From positions 1 to 5,783 of the forward strand of contig CAZAAC010000100.1 of NCBI GenBank assembly GCA_964483155.1: a stretch of 5,783 bases of DNA, written 5' to 3'. Source of the stretch: JAAYYM01 sp964483155. GTDB lineage: Bacteria > Bacillota > Clostridia > Lachnospirales > Lachnospiraceae. Made by a program: the position numbers and the translations under genes. Positions 1 to 5,740 of this stretch are shown piece after piece. The notes below the pieces were generated by a model. That model had not been told where the DNA came from. It saw nothing but the letters and a program-made list of their open reading frames with translations, and did not search any database. Each line of letters starts with the position of its first letter. Positions within the stretch are counted from its first letter, which is position 1.

Positions 1-806
1 TCAAAAATGATTGTATCAAATTCTTTCTCTGCAATTGCTATTGCTTCCGCACCCTTTGGTGCCCAAGCAATGCAAAGAGGATGATACAGTTTTTTACACA
101 TTTTATAACCCAGCATATTACTATCTGTATATTGATATGCAATAAAATCAGGTTTACTAATTACATTAATCAATAAATGTGTACAATAAAAATTAATGAG
201 CCCCGTTTGCTTTGTTTCTTTTAGCATATTGTACGAAAGCTGTCCTCTAATGATTTCAGGATGATTTTTCCTAAACCATTCTACTAAAAAAGGGCTAAAA
301 GATTCAATACAATAATTTCCTCTGTATTTTCGCAATTCAGCATATACCTTCGCACATAAGTTATCATTCTTAATTCCATTATTACTTTTTATTTCACAAA
401 TCAGATCAACATCCTGCAAAGTCTCAAGTACTGTTGAAAACAATGGTATTTTTTCGTCTGTATCTCCTAATGTTAACTTTCCTAATTCTTCATAAGTGAG
501 ATTACATATATGTCCCTCAAGACCACACATTCTCTCTAGCGAATTATCATGAAATACTACCAGCTTACCATCTTTTGTCATCTGTATATCTAATTCTACT
601 CCATAACCTGATTTCCGCACCCTTTCAAAAGCCGGCAAAGAATTTTCCGGTATGTTTGCTTCATGAAGCCCTCTATGCGCATACTTTTTTCCACAAAATT
701 TAGAAACATCTCTTTTTTTATTAGGTTTTATTGCCCATATTCCTATAAAACCTGTTACCATTACAATTCCCGCCAATATGATACCTGCTACACTGACGCC
801 GCTCAT
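1..806 (-). CDS. Membrane-anchored glycerophosphodiester phosphodiesterase (GDPD family), 3' end cut by window edge
   Basis: This gene reads from an ATG at 806 to the left edge: 268 complete codons with no stop, then two bases. Family knowledge: GDPD enzymes hydrolyse glycerophosphodiesters to glycerol 3-phosphate and an alcohol, using a metal bound in a TIM barrel. Seen here: a hydrophobic segment at residues about 4-26 followed by Lys/Arg (KPNKKR), suggesting an N-terminal membrane anchor with the barrel probably outside. The family motifs follow: HRG at 44-46 with PENS at 53-56, E71 and D73 in VELDIQMTKDG, H86-D87 in VFHDNSLERM, and E138 in ICEIK. The ending (EFDTIIF) resembles the last barrel strand, so probably only a short tail is missing. 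The start is preceded by a weak AGAAAGAAG-type ribosome binding site; an ATG 8 bases upstream hits a stop after three codons. The gene lies 61 bases after the esterase and has its own promoter candidate. The family call is firm; the physiological substrate and any role in mannan use are unknown. Confidence 0.9.
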   Translation of the reverse strand, partial: MSGVSVAGIILAGIVMVTGFIGIWAIKPNKKRDVSKFCGKKYAHRGLHEANIPENSLPAFERVRKSGYGVELDIQMTKDGKLVVFHDNSLERMCGLEGHICNLTYEELGKLTLGDTDEKIPLFSTVLETLQDVDLICEIKSNNGIKNDNLCAKVYAELRKYRGNYCIESFSPFLVEWFRKNHPEIIRGQLSYNMLKETKQTGLINFYCTHLLINVISKPDFIAYQYTDSNMLGYKMCKKLYHPLCIAWAPKGAEAIAIAEKEFDTIIF

Positions 807-866
807 TGATTCATCTTCTTTCTATCCAGCTGTAATAAAATACTTAATATAATTGGTGTATCTACT

Positions 867-895
867 ATTATACACTTATACTATTAGCCTGCCAA
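867..895 (-). promoter_or_regulatory. Sigma-A type promoter for the GDPD gene, inside the 3' end of the esterase gene
   Basis: Read on the minus strand, TTGGCA (890-895; one mismatch to TTGACA) is followed after exactly 17 bases by a perfect TATAAT (867-872). The -35 box lies in the last codons of the esterase and the -10 box overlaps its stop codon. Transcription would start near 860, giving a leader of about 54 bases before the GDPD ATG at 806. The match and spacing are seen directly; activity is inferred. Confidence 0.7.
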
Positions 896-1959
896 ATTAT
901 CTCTCCAAATTTTTCTATATAAGCGCCTAGTTCTTCAGCCATTTTTTCAGCCTCTGGGATTCGAATATGCCCCGGCGTACCACAGCCATTATTGGAATAC
1001 AGAAAGTGCTTTATACGATCATCATTGATATCCTTGCATACTTCATCGATTGCCTTATCCCAATTTGCATTATGCTCCAAAATAGTGGTTTTAAGAATTA
1101 TAAATGTGTTTGGGTACTTGTCCCTAATATGCAGGACTAATTCCTTATATTTTTTTCTCCAGTACTTTGCCTTCTCTCCATTATAGTTTATCGACATGTA
1201 ATCTTCTGGAAAACTATCGTTCTGTCCGATTGCCATTATAACAATATGGGGCGAATAGTTTGTAAAATCCCACATATTTACTTCTCCGAGTGCTGGAAGA
1301 TATCTAAGCTTATCATACCTAGACTCCATACCTATATATTTTGGTGGCGCGACATATCCAGTACCATCTAATAGCGCTATCCCACCCTGCGCAATATCAT
1401 GAAGTTCCGCATGCAATTTACGCGCTAAAAATGCTGCATAAGAATAATAGGCATTTGAATATTCTCCATTATGCTCCGGATCAGACATTCCTACATAATC
1501 CACAGCCTCTGCCACTTCTCCAGCTGATACAGAGTCACCATATACTTCTATCCTTCTGGATGGTCTCTCTTCTGGTTGTTTCAACTCACCGGTCTCTGAC
1601 AATACAAATCCCAAAAAATCAAAATAATGACATGCATCCTGTCTCTTAAAAAAGAACAGAGTATGTTCCTTATCCTCTAGATTTTTAACCAAATTCAACT
1701 TTATCGTTGTATTATCATAGGGTAACAATACACAGTCCTGCACCCCATCAATTACGAATCCCAACCGATTATCCCAGCAGTCTCTGTGATTACGCACAAT
1801 GACATCTAACTTTGTTCCTGTAAATACCGTCTTTATCCCGCTATACGGGTAAATAAAGGTTGGTTCCAGAGGATTAGTAAAATCAATTCTTCCACTGTAC
1901 TGTAGTGCTGTATGATCTGGCAGTACTACAGTATTGTCGTTCTTATTATCTTTTTCCAT
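868..1959 (-). CDS. Intracellular CE2-type SGNH acetyl esterase (acetylated manno-oligosaccharide deacetylase)
   Basis: The product is 363 residues with no signal peptide, so it is cytoplasmic. Domain order fits carbohydrate esterase family 2: an N-terminal beta-sandwich (about 15-125; YSGRIDFTNP, then FTGTKLDVIVRN and a DG turn at 71-72) followed by an SGNH hydrolase domain (about 135-350). The nucleophile is Ser143 in VYGDSVSAGE; the third block is GQND at 245-248; the likely catalytic His is H331 in TPGHIRIPEAEKM. The Asp usually three residues before that His is Thr328 here, so the site may be a Ser-His dyad, as reported for some CE2 enzymes. CE2 members remove O-acetyl groups from mannan and xylan oligosaccharides; the mannan role here is inferred from the neighbours and from the similar CE2 gene in the Roseburia mannan locus. 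The start is set by GGAGG six bases upstream of the ATG. It begins 15 bases after the GH130_1 stop, so co-translation is likely. Confidence 0.85.
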   Translation of the reverse strand: MEKDNKNDNTVVLPDHTALQYSGRIDFTNPLEPTFIYPYSGIKTVFTGTKLDVIVRNHRDCWDNRLGFVIDGVQDCVLLPYDNTTIKLNLVKNLEDKEHTLFFFKRQDACHYFDFLGFVLSETGELKQPEERPSRRIEVYGDSVSAGEVAEAVDYVGMSDPEHNGEYSNAYYSYAAFLARKLHAELHDIAQGGIALLDGTGYVAPPKYIGMESRYDKLRYLPALGEVNMWDFTNYSPHIVIMAIGQNDSFPEDYMSINYNGEKAKYWRKKYKELVLHIRDKYPNTFIILKTTILEHNANWDKAIDEVCKDINDDRIKHFLYSNNGCGTPGHIRIPEAEKMAEELGAYIEKFGEIIWQANSISV

Positions 1960-1974
1960 GTAATGCCTCCAGAT

Positions 1975-3156
1975 TTACGCTGTCCCATTTTTATTGAGTA
2001 TTTCCATGTTTTTATGAATTAATTCACACCTCTGTGCCACACACTCTACAGAGCGCATAGCATCCTCTGGTGTATGAAACACATAGTCTATCAGTCTGTC
2101 TATTGTAGTTGTTGCAACATGCATTCTTGTGTCTGAAGATGCATAATAGATAAAAACCTCCCCATTATCACATGCAATTGCACCATTTGTAAACACGACG
2201 TTTGACACATCACCTACACGCTCTTTTCCCAGTGGTACAATCATCACCCCACTTGGTTCTGCAATCACCCTTGAAGGATCATCAAGTGCGGTTGCAAATG
2301 CATAAATCACATACCTAAGACCTGCCGCTGTATTTCTGACGCCATGTGCAATATGTATCCATCCTCTGTCCGTCTTAATCGGAACAGCACCTGCACCATT
2401 CTTTGCTTCTGTAATTGTATGATATTTTCGCTTGCTAGTGATGATTTCATCCTCAATAACTGGATTTTCTATATTCTCACACAACCCAAATCCTATTCCA
2501 CCTCCGGACCCCGTATCAATAAAATCATCCATTGGTCTTGTATAGAATGCATATTTTCCATTTACAAACTCTGGATGAAGCACTACATTTCTTTGCTGTG
2601 GAGAATGCATGGTTTTTAAATTTGGTAGTCTTTCCCATTTTTTTAGGTCTTTTGTCCTCACGATACCTGCTGCTGCTACAGCGGCCGACAAATCACTTAC
2701 ACTCGTATCCTTAGATTCGGAACAAAATACCCCATAAATATAGCCGTCTTCATGCTTTGTTAAGCGCATATCGTATACATTTGTTTCATTTGGACAAGTA
2801 TCCTCCAGTAAGATAGGATAGTCCCAAAATTCGAAGTGATCCACACCATTATGACTCTCGGCAATACCAAAAAAAGACTTTCTATCATTTCCCTCAATTC
2901 TGCATACTAAATAGAACTTATTATTTAATGCAATTGCTCCAGAATTCATGACTGCATTTACGCCAAGACGCTCCATAAAATATGGGTTTGTCTTAATGTC
3001 TAAATCATATTTCCATGTTAAGGGAATATGCCTCCTTGTCAGCACCGGATTCTCCCATCGTTCAAACACACCATTATATATATCTGCCTTCCTGTTAGGC
3101 ATTGAAATCATTTTTTTATATTTCTGCATTTCCACATAATAGTTTGGATGTAACAT
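1975..3156 (-). CDS. 4-O-beta-D-mannosyl-D-glucose phosphorylase (GH130 subfamily 1; EC 2.4.1.281)
   Basis: This cytoplasmic enzyme splits Man-beta-1,4-Glc with inorganic phosphate into alpha-mannose 1-phosphate and glucose. It completes mannobiose breakdown after the epimerase. The 393-residue product shows GH130_1 hallmarks from end to end: NPVLT and TWKYDLDIKTNPYFMERLG (36-64), RIEGNDRKSFF (86-96), NVYDMRLT (126-133) with the predicted proton donor Asp129, QQRNVVLHPEFV (187-198), TGSGGGIG (215-222), HGVRNTAAGLRY (271-282) and IYYASSDTRMHVATTTIDRL (337-354). These closely match my memory of the Bacteroides fragilis MGP sequence, which has its Asp131 in the same motif. Start choice: the reading frame could begin at 3183, but that would overlap the epimerase. 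The ATG at 3156 has GGAGGAGAG directly upstream and leaves a 16-base gap, so it is preferred. The gene sits between epimerase and esterase in one tight operon. Specificity for Man-Glc over mannobiose is inferred from the subfamily and context. Confidence 0.93.
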   Translation of the reverse strand: MLHPNYYVEMQKYKKMISMPNRKADIYNGVFERWENPVLTRRHIPLTWKYDLDIKTNPYFMERLGVNAVMNSGAIALNNKFYLVCRIEGNDRKSFFGIAESHNGVDHFEFWDYPILLEDTCPNETNVYDMRLTKHEDGYIYGVFCSESKDTSVSDLSAAVAAAGIVRTKDLKKWERLPNLKTMHSPQQRNVVLHPEFVNGKYAFYTRPMDDFIDTGSGGGIGFGLCENIENPVIEDEIITSKRKYHTITEAKNGAGAVPIKTDRGWIHIAHGVRNTAAGLRYVIYAFATALDDPSRVIAEPSGVMIVPLGKERVGDVSNVVFTNGAIACDNGEVFIYYASSDTRMHVATTTIDRLIDYVFHTPEDAMRSVECVAQRCELIHKNMEILNKNGTA

Positions 3157-3161
3157 ACTAT

Positions 3162-3170
3162 CTCTCCTCC
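3162..3170 (-). promoter_or_regulatory. Ribosome binding site that fixes the GH130_1 start
   Basis: GGAGGAGAG on the minus strand lies five bases before the ATG at 3156 and just beyond the epimerase stop (3173-3175). It makes the upstream in-frame ATGs at 3183 and 3180 unlikely starts, because both lie inside the epimerase gene ahead of this signal. Confidence 0.85.
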
Positions 3171-3172
3171 AT

Positions 3173-4345
3173 TCATACATCAATATTTCTCTTGATTACT
3201 TCCATACACATCCTCCCATTATGGTAAGGACATTTCCACGGTTCAATAATTGGTTTTTCCATATCAGGTCTTCCATGTTCATCTACACGCCAGTACCATT
3301 CAGAACCCTCCCGCTTATCAAATACAAATTCTTTAATATAATTCCATATATCCTTAGCTGCCTGAAGATATTCTACTTTTGTTTTATCCTTCTCATAGCC
3401 GTTTATAAATCCCACCACGGCCTCTGCCTGTACCCACCATATACGCCAAGTATTATCAATACCTTTTACACCTTCATTTAGCAATGAGTGATTTACATAT
3501 GCACGTTCATAAATTTTTCCTGTTAGGTTTTTCGTAATTGGTAAAAGCTTTTTGCTATACGCAGTATCACCGAGGATCTCACAGCCTCTGTCGACTAACC
3601 ATGCTGTCTCAATATCATGACCATAAGAATGTATATCAAGAATACTATTATACTTTGCATCAAAAAAGACTTCCTGCCGTTGTTTTTCCGGATTATATAT
3701 TTTATCAGCAATAATATCCAGAATAAATTTTATTCTGTCTGCAACCGTATTATCCCTGTCTACACGATACAATTCACTATAGGCTTCAAATACATGTAGC
3801 AGCGTGTTCATTGTTTTTTCTGCGATAACCCCATTCTCTGATAGCTTATTATTATCTTCTGGAACAAACTCTCTGGTAAATGCTTCTAAATATCCTATTT
3901 CGTCAGTACACCGCTCTTCAATAACTTTATATAGCTCTTTTGCCAGCTTTAATGCCTCTTTATCACCTGCTGCATCATAATAAGAAGCTAAGGCATATAT
4001 GGAGAATGCTTGATTATATGTATGCTTTGTACTATCCTCAATTGTTCCATCATAATTTACTGACCAGTAAATACCACCATATTCTTTGTCCACACAATAT
4101 TTTTTCAAAAATGAATATGCATGCGTTGCTTCATCTAAAAGGCTATCATCCCTAAGTAACATGTATGCATTTGAAAAAAACCATAAAATTCTACTATTTA
4201 AAATACATCCCTTGACTGCTTCTTTGTCCAAATTCAGGTTATAATCAAGCCAGCCATAATAACCACCGTATTCTTCATCCCTTTGCTTTTTCCAAAAAGG
4301 AATAATAACATCTGTTAAATGTTCTTTTATATCCTGAATCAACAT
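3173..4345 (-). CDS. Cellobiose/mannobiose 2-epimerase (AGE family, EC 5.1.3.11)
   Basis: This cytoplasmic enzyme inverts C2 of the reducing-end sugar of beta-1,4-linked disaccharides. In this setting it would turn mannobiose into Man-beta-1,4-Glc, the substrate of the next gene's product. The 390-residue product has the (alpha/alpha)6-barrel pattern of the N-acylglucosamine 2-epimerase superfamily and starts directly in the barrel without a signal peptide. Residues that match the catalytic and ligand-binding set known from Ruminococcus albus cellobiose epimerase fall at nearly identical numbers: R52 (LNSRILWFF), H184 (TLLHVFEAY), H243, E246 and W249 (SYGHDIETAWL), W304 and E308 (IWWVQAEAV) and H375 (CPYHNGRM). 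This agreement supports the ATG at 4345, which also has GGGAGGAA upstream; the longer open frame from 4387 adds 14 residues with no good ribosome binding site. It is the first gene of the epimerase, phosphorylase, esterase run and is preceded by a 150-base spacer with repeats. Activity on N-acetylglucosamine is unlikely given the length and context. Confidence 0.93.
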   Translation of the reverse strand: MLIQDIKEHLTDVIIPFWKKQRDEEYGGYYGWLDYNLNLDKEAVKGCILNSRILWFFSNAYMLLRDDSLLDEATHAYSFLKKYCVDKEYGGIYWSVNYDGTIEDSTKHTYNQAFSIYALASYYDAAGDKEALKLAKELYKVIEERCTDEIGYLEAFTREFVPEDNNKLSENGVIAEKTMNTLLHVFEAYSELYRVDRDNTVADRIKFILDIIADKIYNPEKQRQEVFFDAKYNSILDIHSYGHDIETAWLVDRGCEILGDTAYSKKLLPITKNLTGKIYERAYVNHSLLNEGVKGIDNTWRIWWVQAEAVVGFINGYEKDKTKVEYLQAAKDIWNYIKEFVFDKREGSEWYWRVDEHGRPDMEKPIIEPWKCPYHNGRMCMEVIKRNIDV

Positions 4346-4350
4346 ACTTA

Positions 4351-4358
4351 TTCCTCCC
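4351..4358 (-). promoter_or_regulatory. Ribosome binding site that fixes the epimerase start
   Basis: GGGAGGAA on the minus strand is five bases before the ATG at 4345. It is one of the strongest Shine-Dalgarno matches in the window and argues against the upstream in-frame ATG at 4387. Confidence 0.85.
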
Positions 4359-4375
4359 ACATATGTAATAATATA

Positions 4376-4489
4376 GTTGCATGTCAAAATACTTATTGTT
4401 CATTTGATTTACTTAATATACTCTCGATAAATTAATGCATTTTGATTTATCGTTACTTAATAATAACTTAATTTTATTTAATATGCAAC
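4376..4489. other. AT-rich spacer with inverted and direct repeats, possible regulatory region for the epimerase operon
   Basis: The gap between the GH130_2 stop and the epimerase start (4346-4495) carries no gene. It is bounded by a 7-bp inverted pair, GTTGCAT at 4376-4382 and ATGCAAC at 4483-4489, with another TGCA core at 4436-4439. It also holds a duplicated motif, CATTTGATT-TACTTAAT at 4401-4417 and CATTTTGATT-(5 bases)-TACTTAAT spanning 4438-4461. No convincing promoter pair is visible; the -10-like TATATT and TATTAT hexamers on the minus strand lack good -35 partners. A regulatory role is inference from position and symmetry. Confidence 0.4.
4425..4452. repeat. Perfect 8-bp inverted repeat (operator or hairpin candidate)
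   Basis: CGATAAAT at 4425-4432 and its exact complement ATTTATCG at 4445-4452 are separated by 12 bases containing ATGCAT. The arms are AT-rich and no T-run follows on either strand, so a transcription-factor operator upstream of the epimerase is more plausible than a terminator. No protein is assigned. Confidence 0.5.
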
Positions 4490-4495
4490 CCTAAA

Positions 4496-5521
4496 TTAGC
4501 GTTTCCCTATTTCTGTATCAGCTAATGATAATTTACTATTATTCATAATATAATCCATAATTTCATCAAATTTCATAAATGCCAATCCCACATAACTGTC
4601 AGCTGCACCATAATAAATTGCTATTTTACCACTCTCCGAATCATGAATTGTTGCACATGGAAATACAACATTCGGTACAAATCCACGTTCTTCATACCAC
4701 TCTTCTGGTGTCAATAAAAAGTTCTCGCATCTATACTTCACAATCGAAGGATTATCAATATCTAATATTGCACCTCCAATACTATATACAAAGCCATTAC
4801 ATGTGCTGCTCACACCATGGTAAAACAATAACCATCCCTCCGTGGTCTCAATTGGTGCAGCACCACCGCCTATTTTAACCGATTCCCACCATGCTGTTCC
4901 TTTACCCATAAGATGTCTGTGCTTGCCCCAATAAATCATATCAGGACTCTCACTCAAAAAAATATCCCCAAAAGGTGTGTGCCCACTATCACTTGGACGG
5001 CTTAACAGCATAAAATTACCATTGATCTTGCGTGGAAATAGTACAGCATTTCTATTGTAGGGAATAAAAGGATTCTCAAGTCGTACAAATTCTTTAAAAT
5101 CTTTTGTTTTTGCCATACCGATAGCTGCACCATAGAAATCCTGACACCAAATAATATAATACGTATCTTCCACCTTTACCAATCGCGGATCATATGCATA
5201 TATTGGCATAAATGGTTCTCCAGCCTCATTCACAAACGGTATCTTTTCCTCCTCAAAATTCCAATGAATAGCATCCTCACTTCTTCCCATATATATATAG
5301 GGAATACCATTTGTCTGCTCTCCACGAAAAACTCCAATAAAACCCTCTTCATATGGCATTACTGCACTATTAAAAATTCTGGCAACATTTTTTACGGGAT
5401 TTCTTCCAATAATAGGATTTTCGGTATATCTCCAAATAGGAGCTCCTGTATGATTCTGAGGCTTGTCCTGCCACGGTACATTTTTTACTACTGGTGCAAT
5501 CATTTTTATATGATTCATCAT
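4496..5521 (-). CDS. Beta-1,4-manno-oligosaccharide phosphorylase (GH130 subfamily 2; EC 2.4.1.319 likely)
   Basis: This cytoplasmic enzyme removes non-reducing-end mannose from beta-1,4-manno-oligosaccharides with phosphate, giving alpha-mannose 1-phosphate and a shorter chain. The 341-residue product has the GH130_2 five-bladed propeller pattern: RYTENPIIGR (31-40), VARIFNSAV (46-54), FRGEQTNGIPYIYMGRSEDA (65-84), YAYDPRLV (108-115) with predicted proton donor Asp111, YNRNAVLFPRK (155-165; R157/N158), WWESVKIGGGAAPI (211-224; K216), FYHGV (233-237; H235) and IYYGAADSYVGLAF (302-315; D308). R157, K216, H235 and D308 correspond to the phosphate- and sugar-binding residues known in the subfamily. 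The start at 5521 has AAAGGAG nine bases upstream; a second ATG follows immediately and cannot be excluded. It is separated from the transporter genes by a terminator and from the epimerase by 150 bases, so it may be a single transcript or lead the operon. The alternative substrate is beta-1,4-mannosyl-N-acetylglucosamine (EC 2.4.1.320), as in some gut GH130_2 enzymes; the epimerase and GH130_1 neighbours favour mannan. Confidence 0.9.
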   Translation of the reverse strand: MMNHIKMIAPVVKNVPWQDKPQNHTGAPIWRYTENPIIGRNPVKNVARIFNSAVMPYEEGFIGVFRGEQTNGIPYIYMGRSEDAIHWNFEEEKIPFVNEAGEPFMPIYAYDPRLVKVEDTYYIIWCQDFYGAAIGMAKTKDFKEFVRLENPFIPYNRNAVLFPRKINGNFMLLSRPSDSGHTPFGDIFLSESPDMIYWGKHRHLMGKGTAWWESVKIGGGAAPIETTEGWLLFYHGVSSTCNGFVYSIGGAILDIDNPSIVKYRCENFLLTPEEWYEERGFVPNVVFPCATIHDSESGKIAIYYGAADSYVGLAFMKFDEIMDYIMNNSKLSLADTEIGKR

Positions 5522-5579
5522 TATTTTTATCTCCTTTTAGTATAGTATTTTAATTAATTATTCTTATCTTTGCTTTAAT

Positions 5580-5609
5580 ATTATATGATACATAACAATA
5601 CAAACACAA
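5580..5609 (-). promoter_or_regulatory. Candidate promoter for the GH130_2 gene
   Basis: On the minus strand a perfect TATAAT (5580-5585) lies 18 bases after TTGTGT (5604-5609), which keeps the TTG of the -35 consensus. Transcription would start near 5573, giving about 50 bases of leader before the ATG at 5521. It sits just downstream of the terminator that ends the transporter transcript, where a new promoter is expected. The -35 is weak, so an activator may be needed. Confidence 0.5.
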
Positions 5610-5626
5610 CCGATTTTATAATTCAT

Positions 5627-5671
5627 AGAGAAAAGGGAACCCCCTATTGAGATTTTATCTGCAATAGGGGG
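5627..5671 (-). terminator. Rho-independent terminator ending the ABC transporter transcript
   Basis: CCCCCTATTG and CAATAGGGGG form a perfect 10-bp stem (arms 5662-5671 and 5640-5649). Inside it, after a one-base bulge, AGAT/ATCT adds four pairs closing an AAA loop. In minus-strand RNA the stem is followed by a U-rich tract broken by Cs (TTCCCTTTTCTCT, 5627-5639). The opposite strand has no T-run after the hairpin. It lies 69 bases beyond the permease stop, so it should end that operon and separate it from the GH130_2 gene, fully or partly. Confidence 0.8.
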
Positions 5672-5740
5672 CTATGAAGGAGTATATTCCAAAATGAATA
5701 TCAAATTAATTTATGTCAACCAGACTTATTCTTTTCTTTC

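Noticed and set aside
807..867. Terminator between esterase and GDPD gene
   Set aside because: No hairpin with a T-tract is visible in these 61 bases, so read-through from the esterase operon remains possible.
3157..3183. Nine-residue N-terminal extension of the GH130_1 phosphorylase
   Set aside because: It would overlap the epimerase gene and place the strong GGAGGAGAG inside the coding sequence. The ATG at 3156 fits that signal.
4346..4387. 14-residue N-terminal extension of the epimerase from an ATG at 4387
   Set aside because: There is no good ribosome binding site for it, while GGGAGG precedes the ATG at 4345. With that start, residue numbers of the active site line up with Ruminococcus albus cellobiose epimerase.
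4382..4387. Perfect TTGACA hexamer on the minus strand as -35 box for the epimerase operon
   Set aside because: No acceptable -10 hexamer follows at 16-18 bases. The expected position falls on ATATGT beside the ribosome binding site, leaving almost no leader.
4425..4452. Inverted repeat as a terminator after GH130_2
   Set aside because: The stem is AT-rich with a 12-base loop and no T-run follows on either strand.
5539..5544. TATACT as -10 box just upstream of GH130_2
   Set aside because: It nearly abuts the Shine-Dalgarno sequence, so the transcript would start within or after it, and no -35 match is present.
992..5545. Open reading frames of 60-102 codons on the plus strand
   Set aside because: Almost all lie wholly inside the minus-strand genes, and the one at 5264-5545 covers only the GH130_2 start. 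Their translations show no recognisable domains, and the opposite frames encode well-conserved enzymes.
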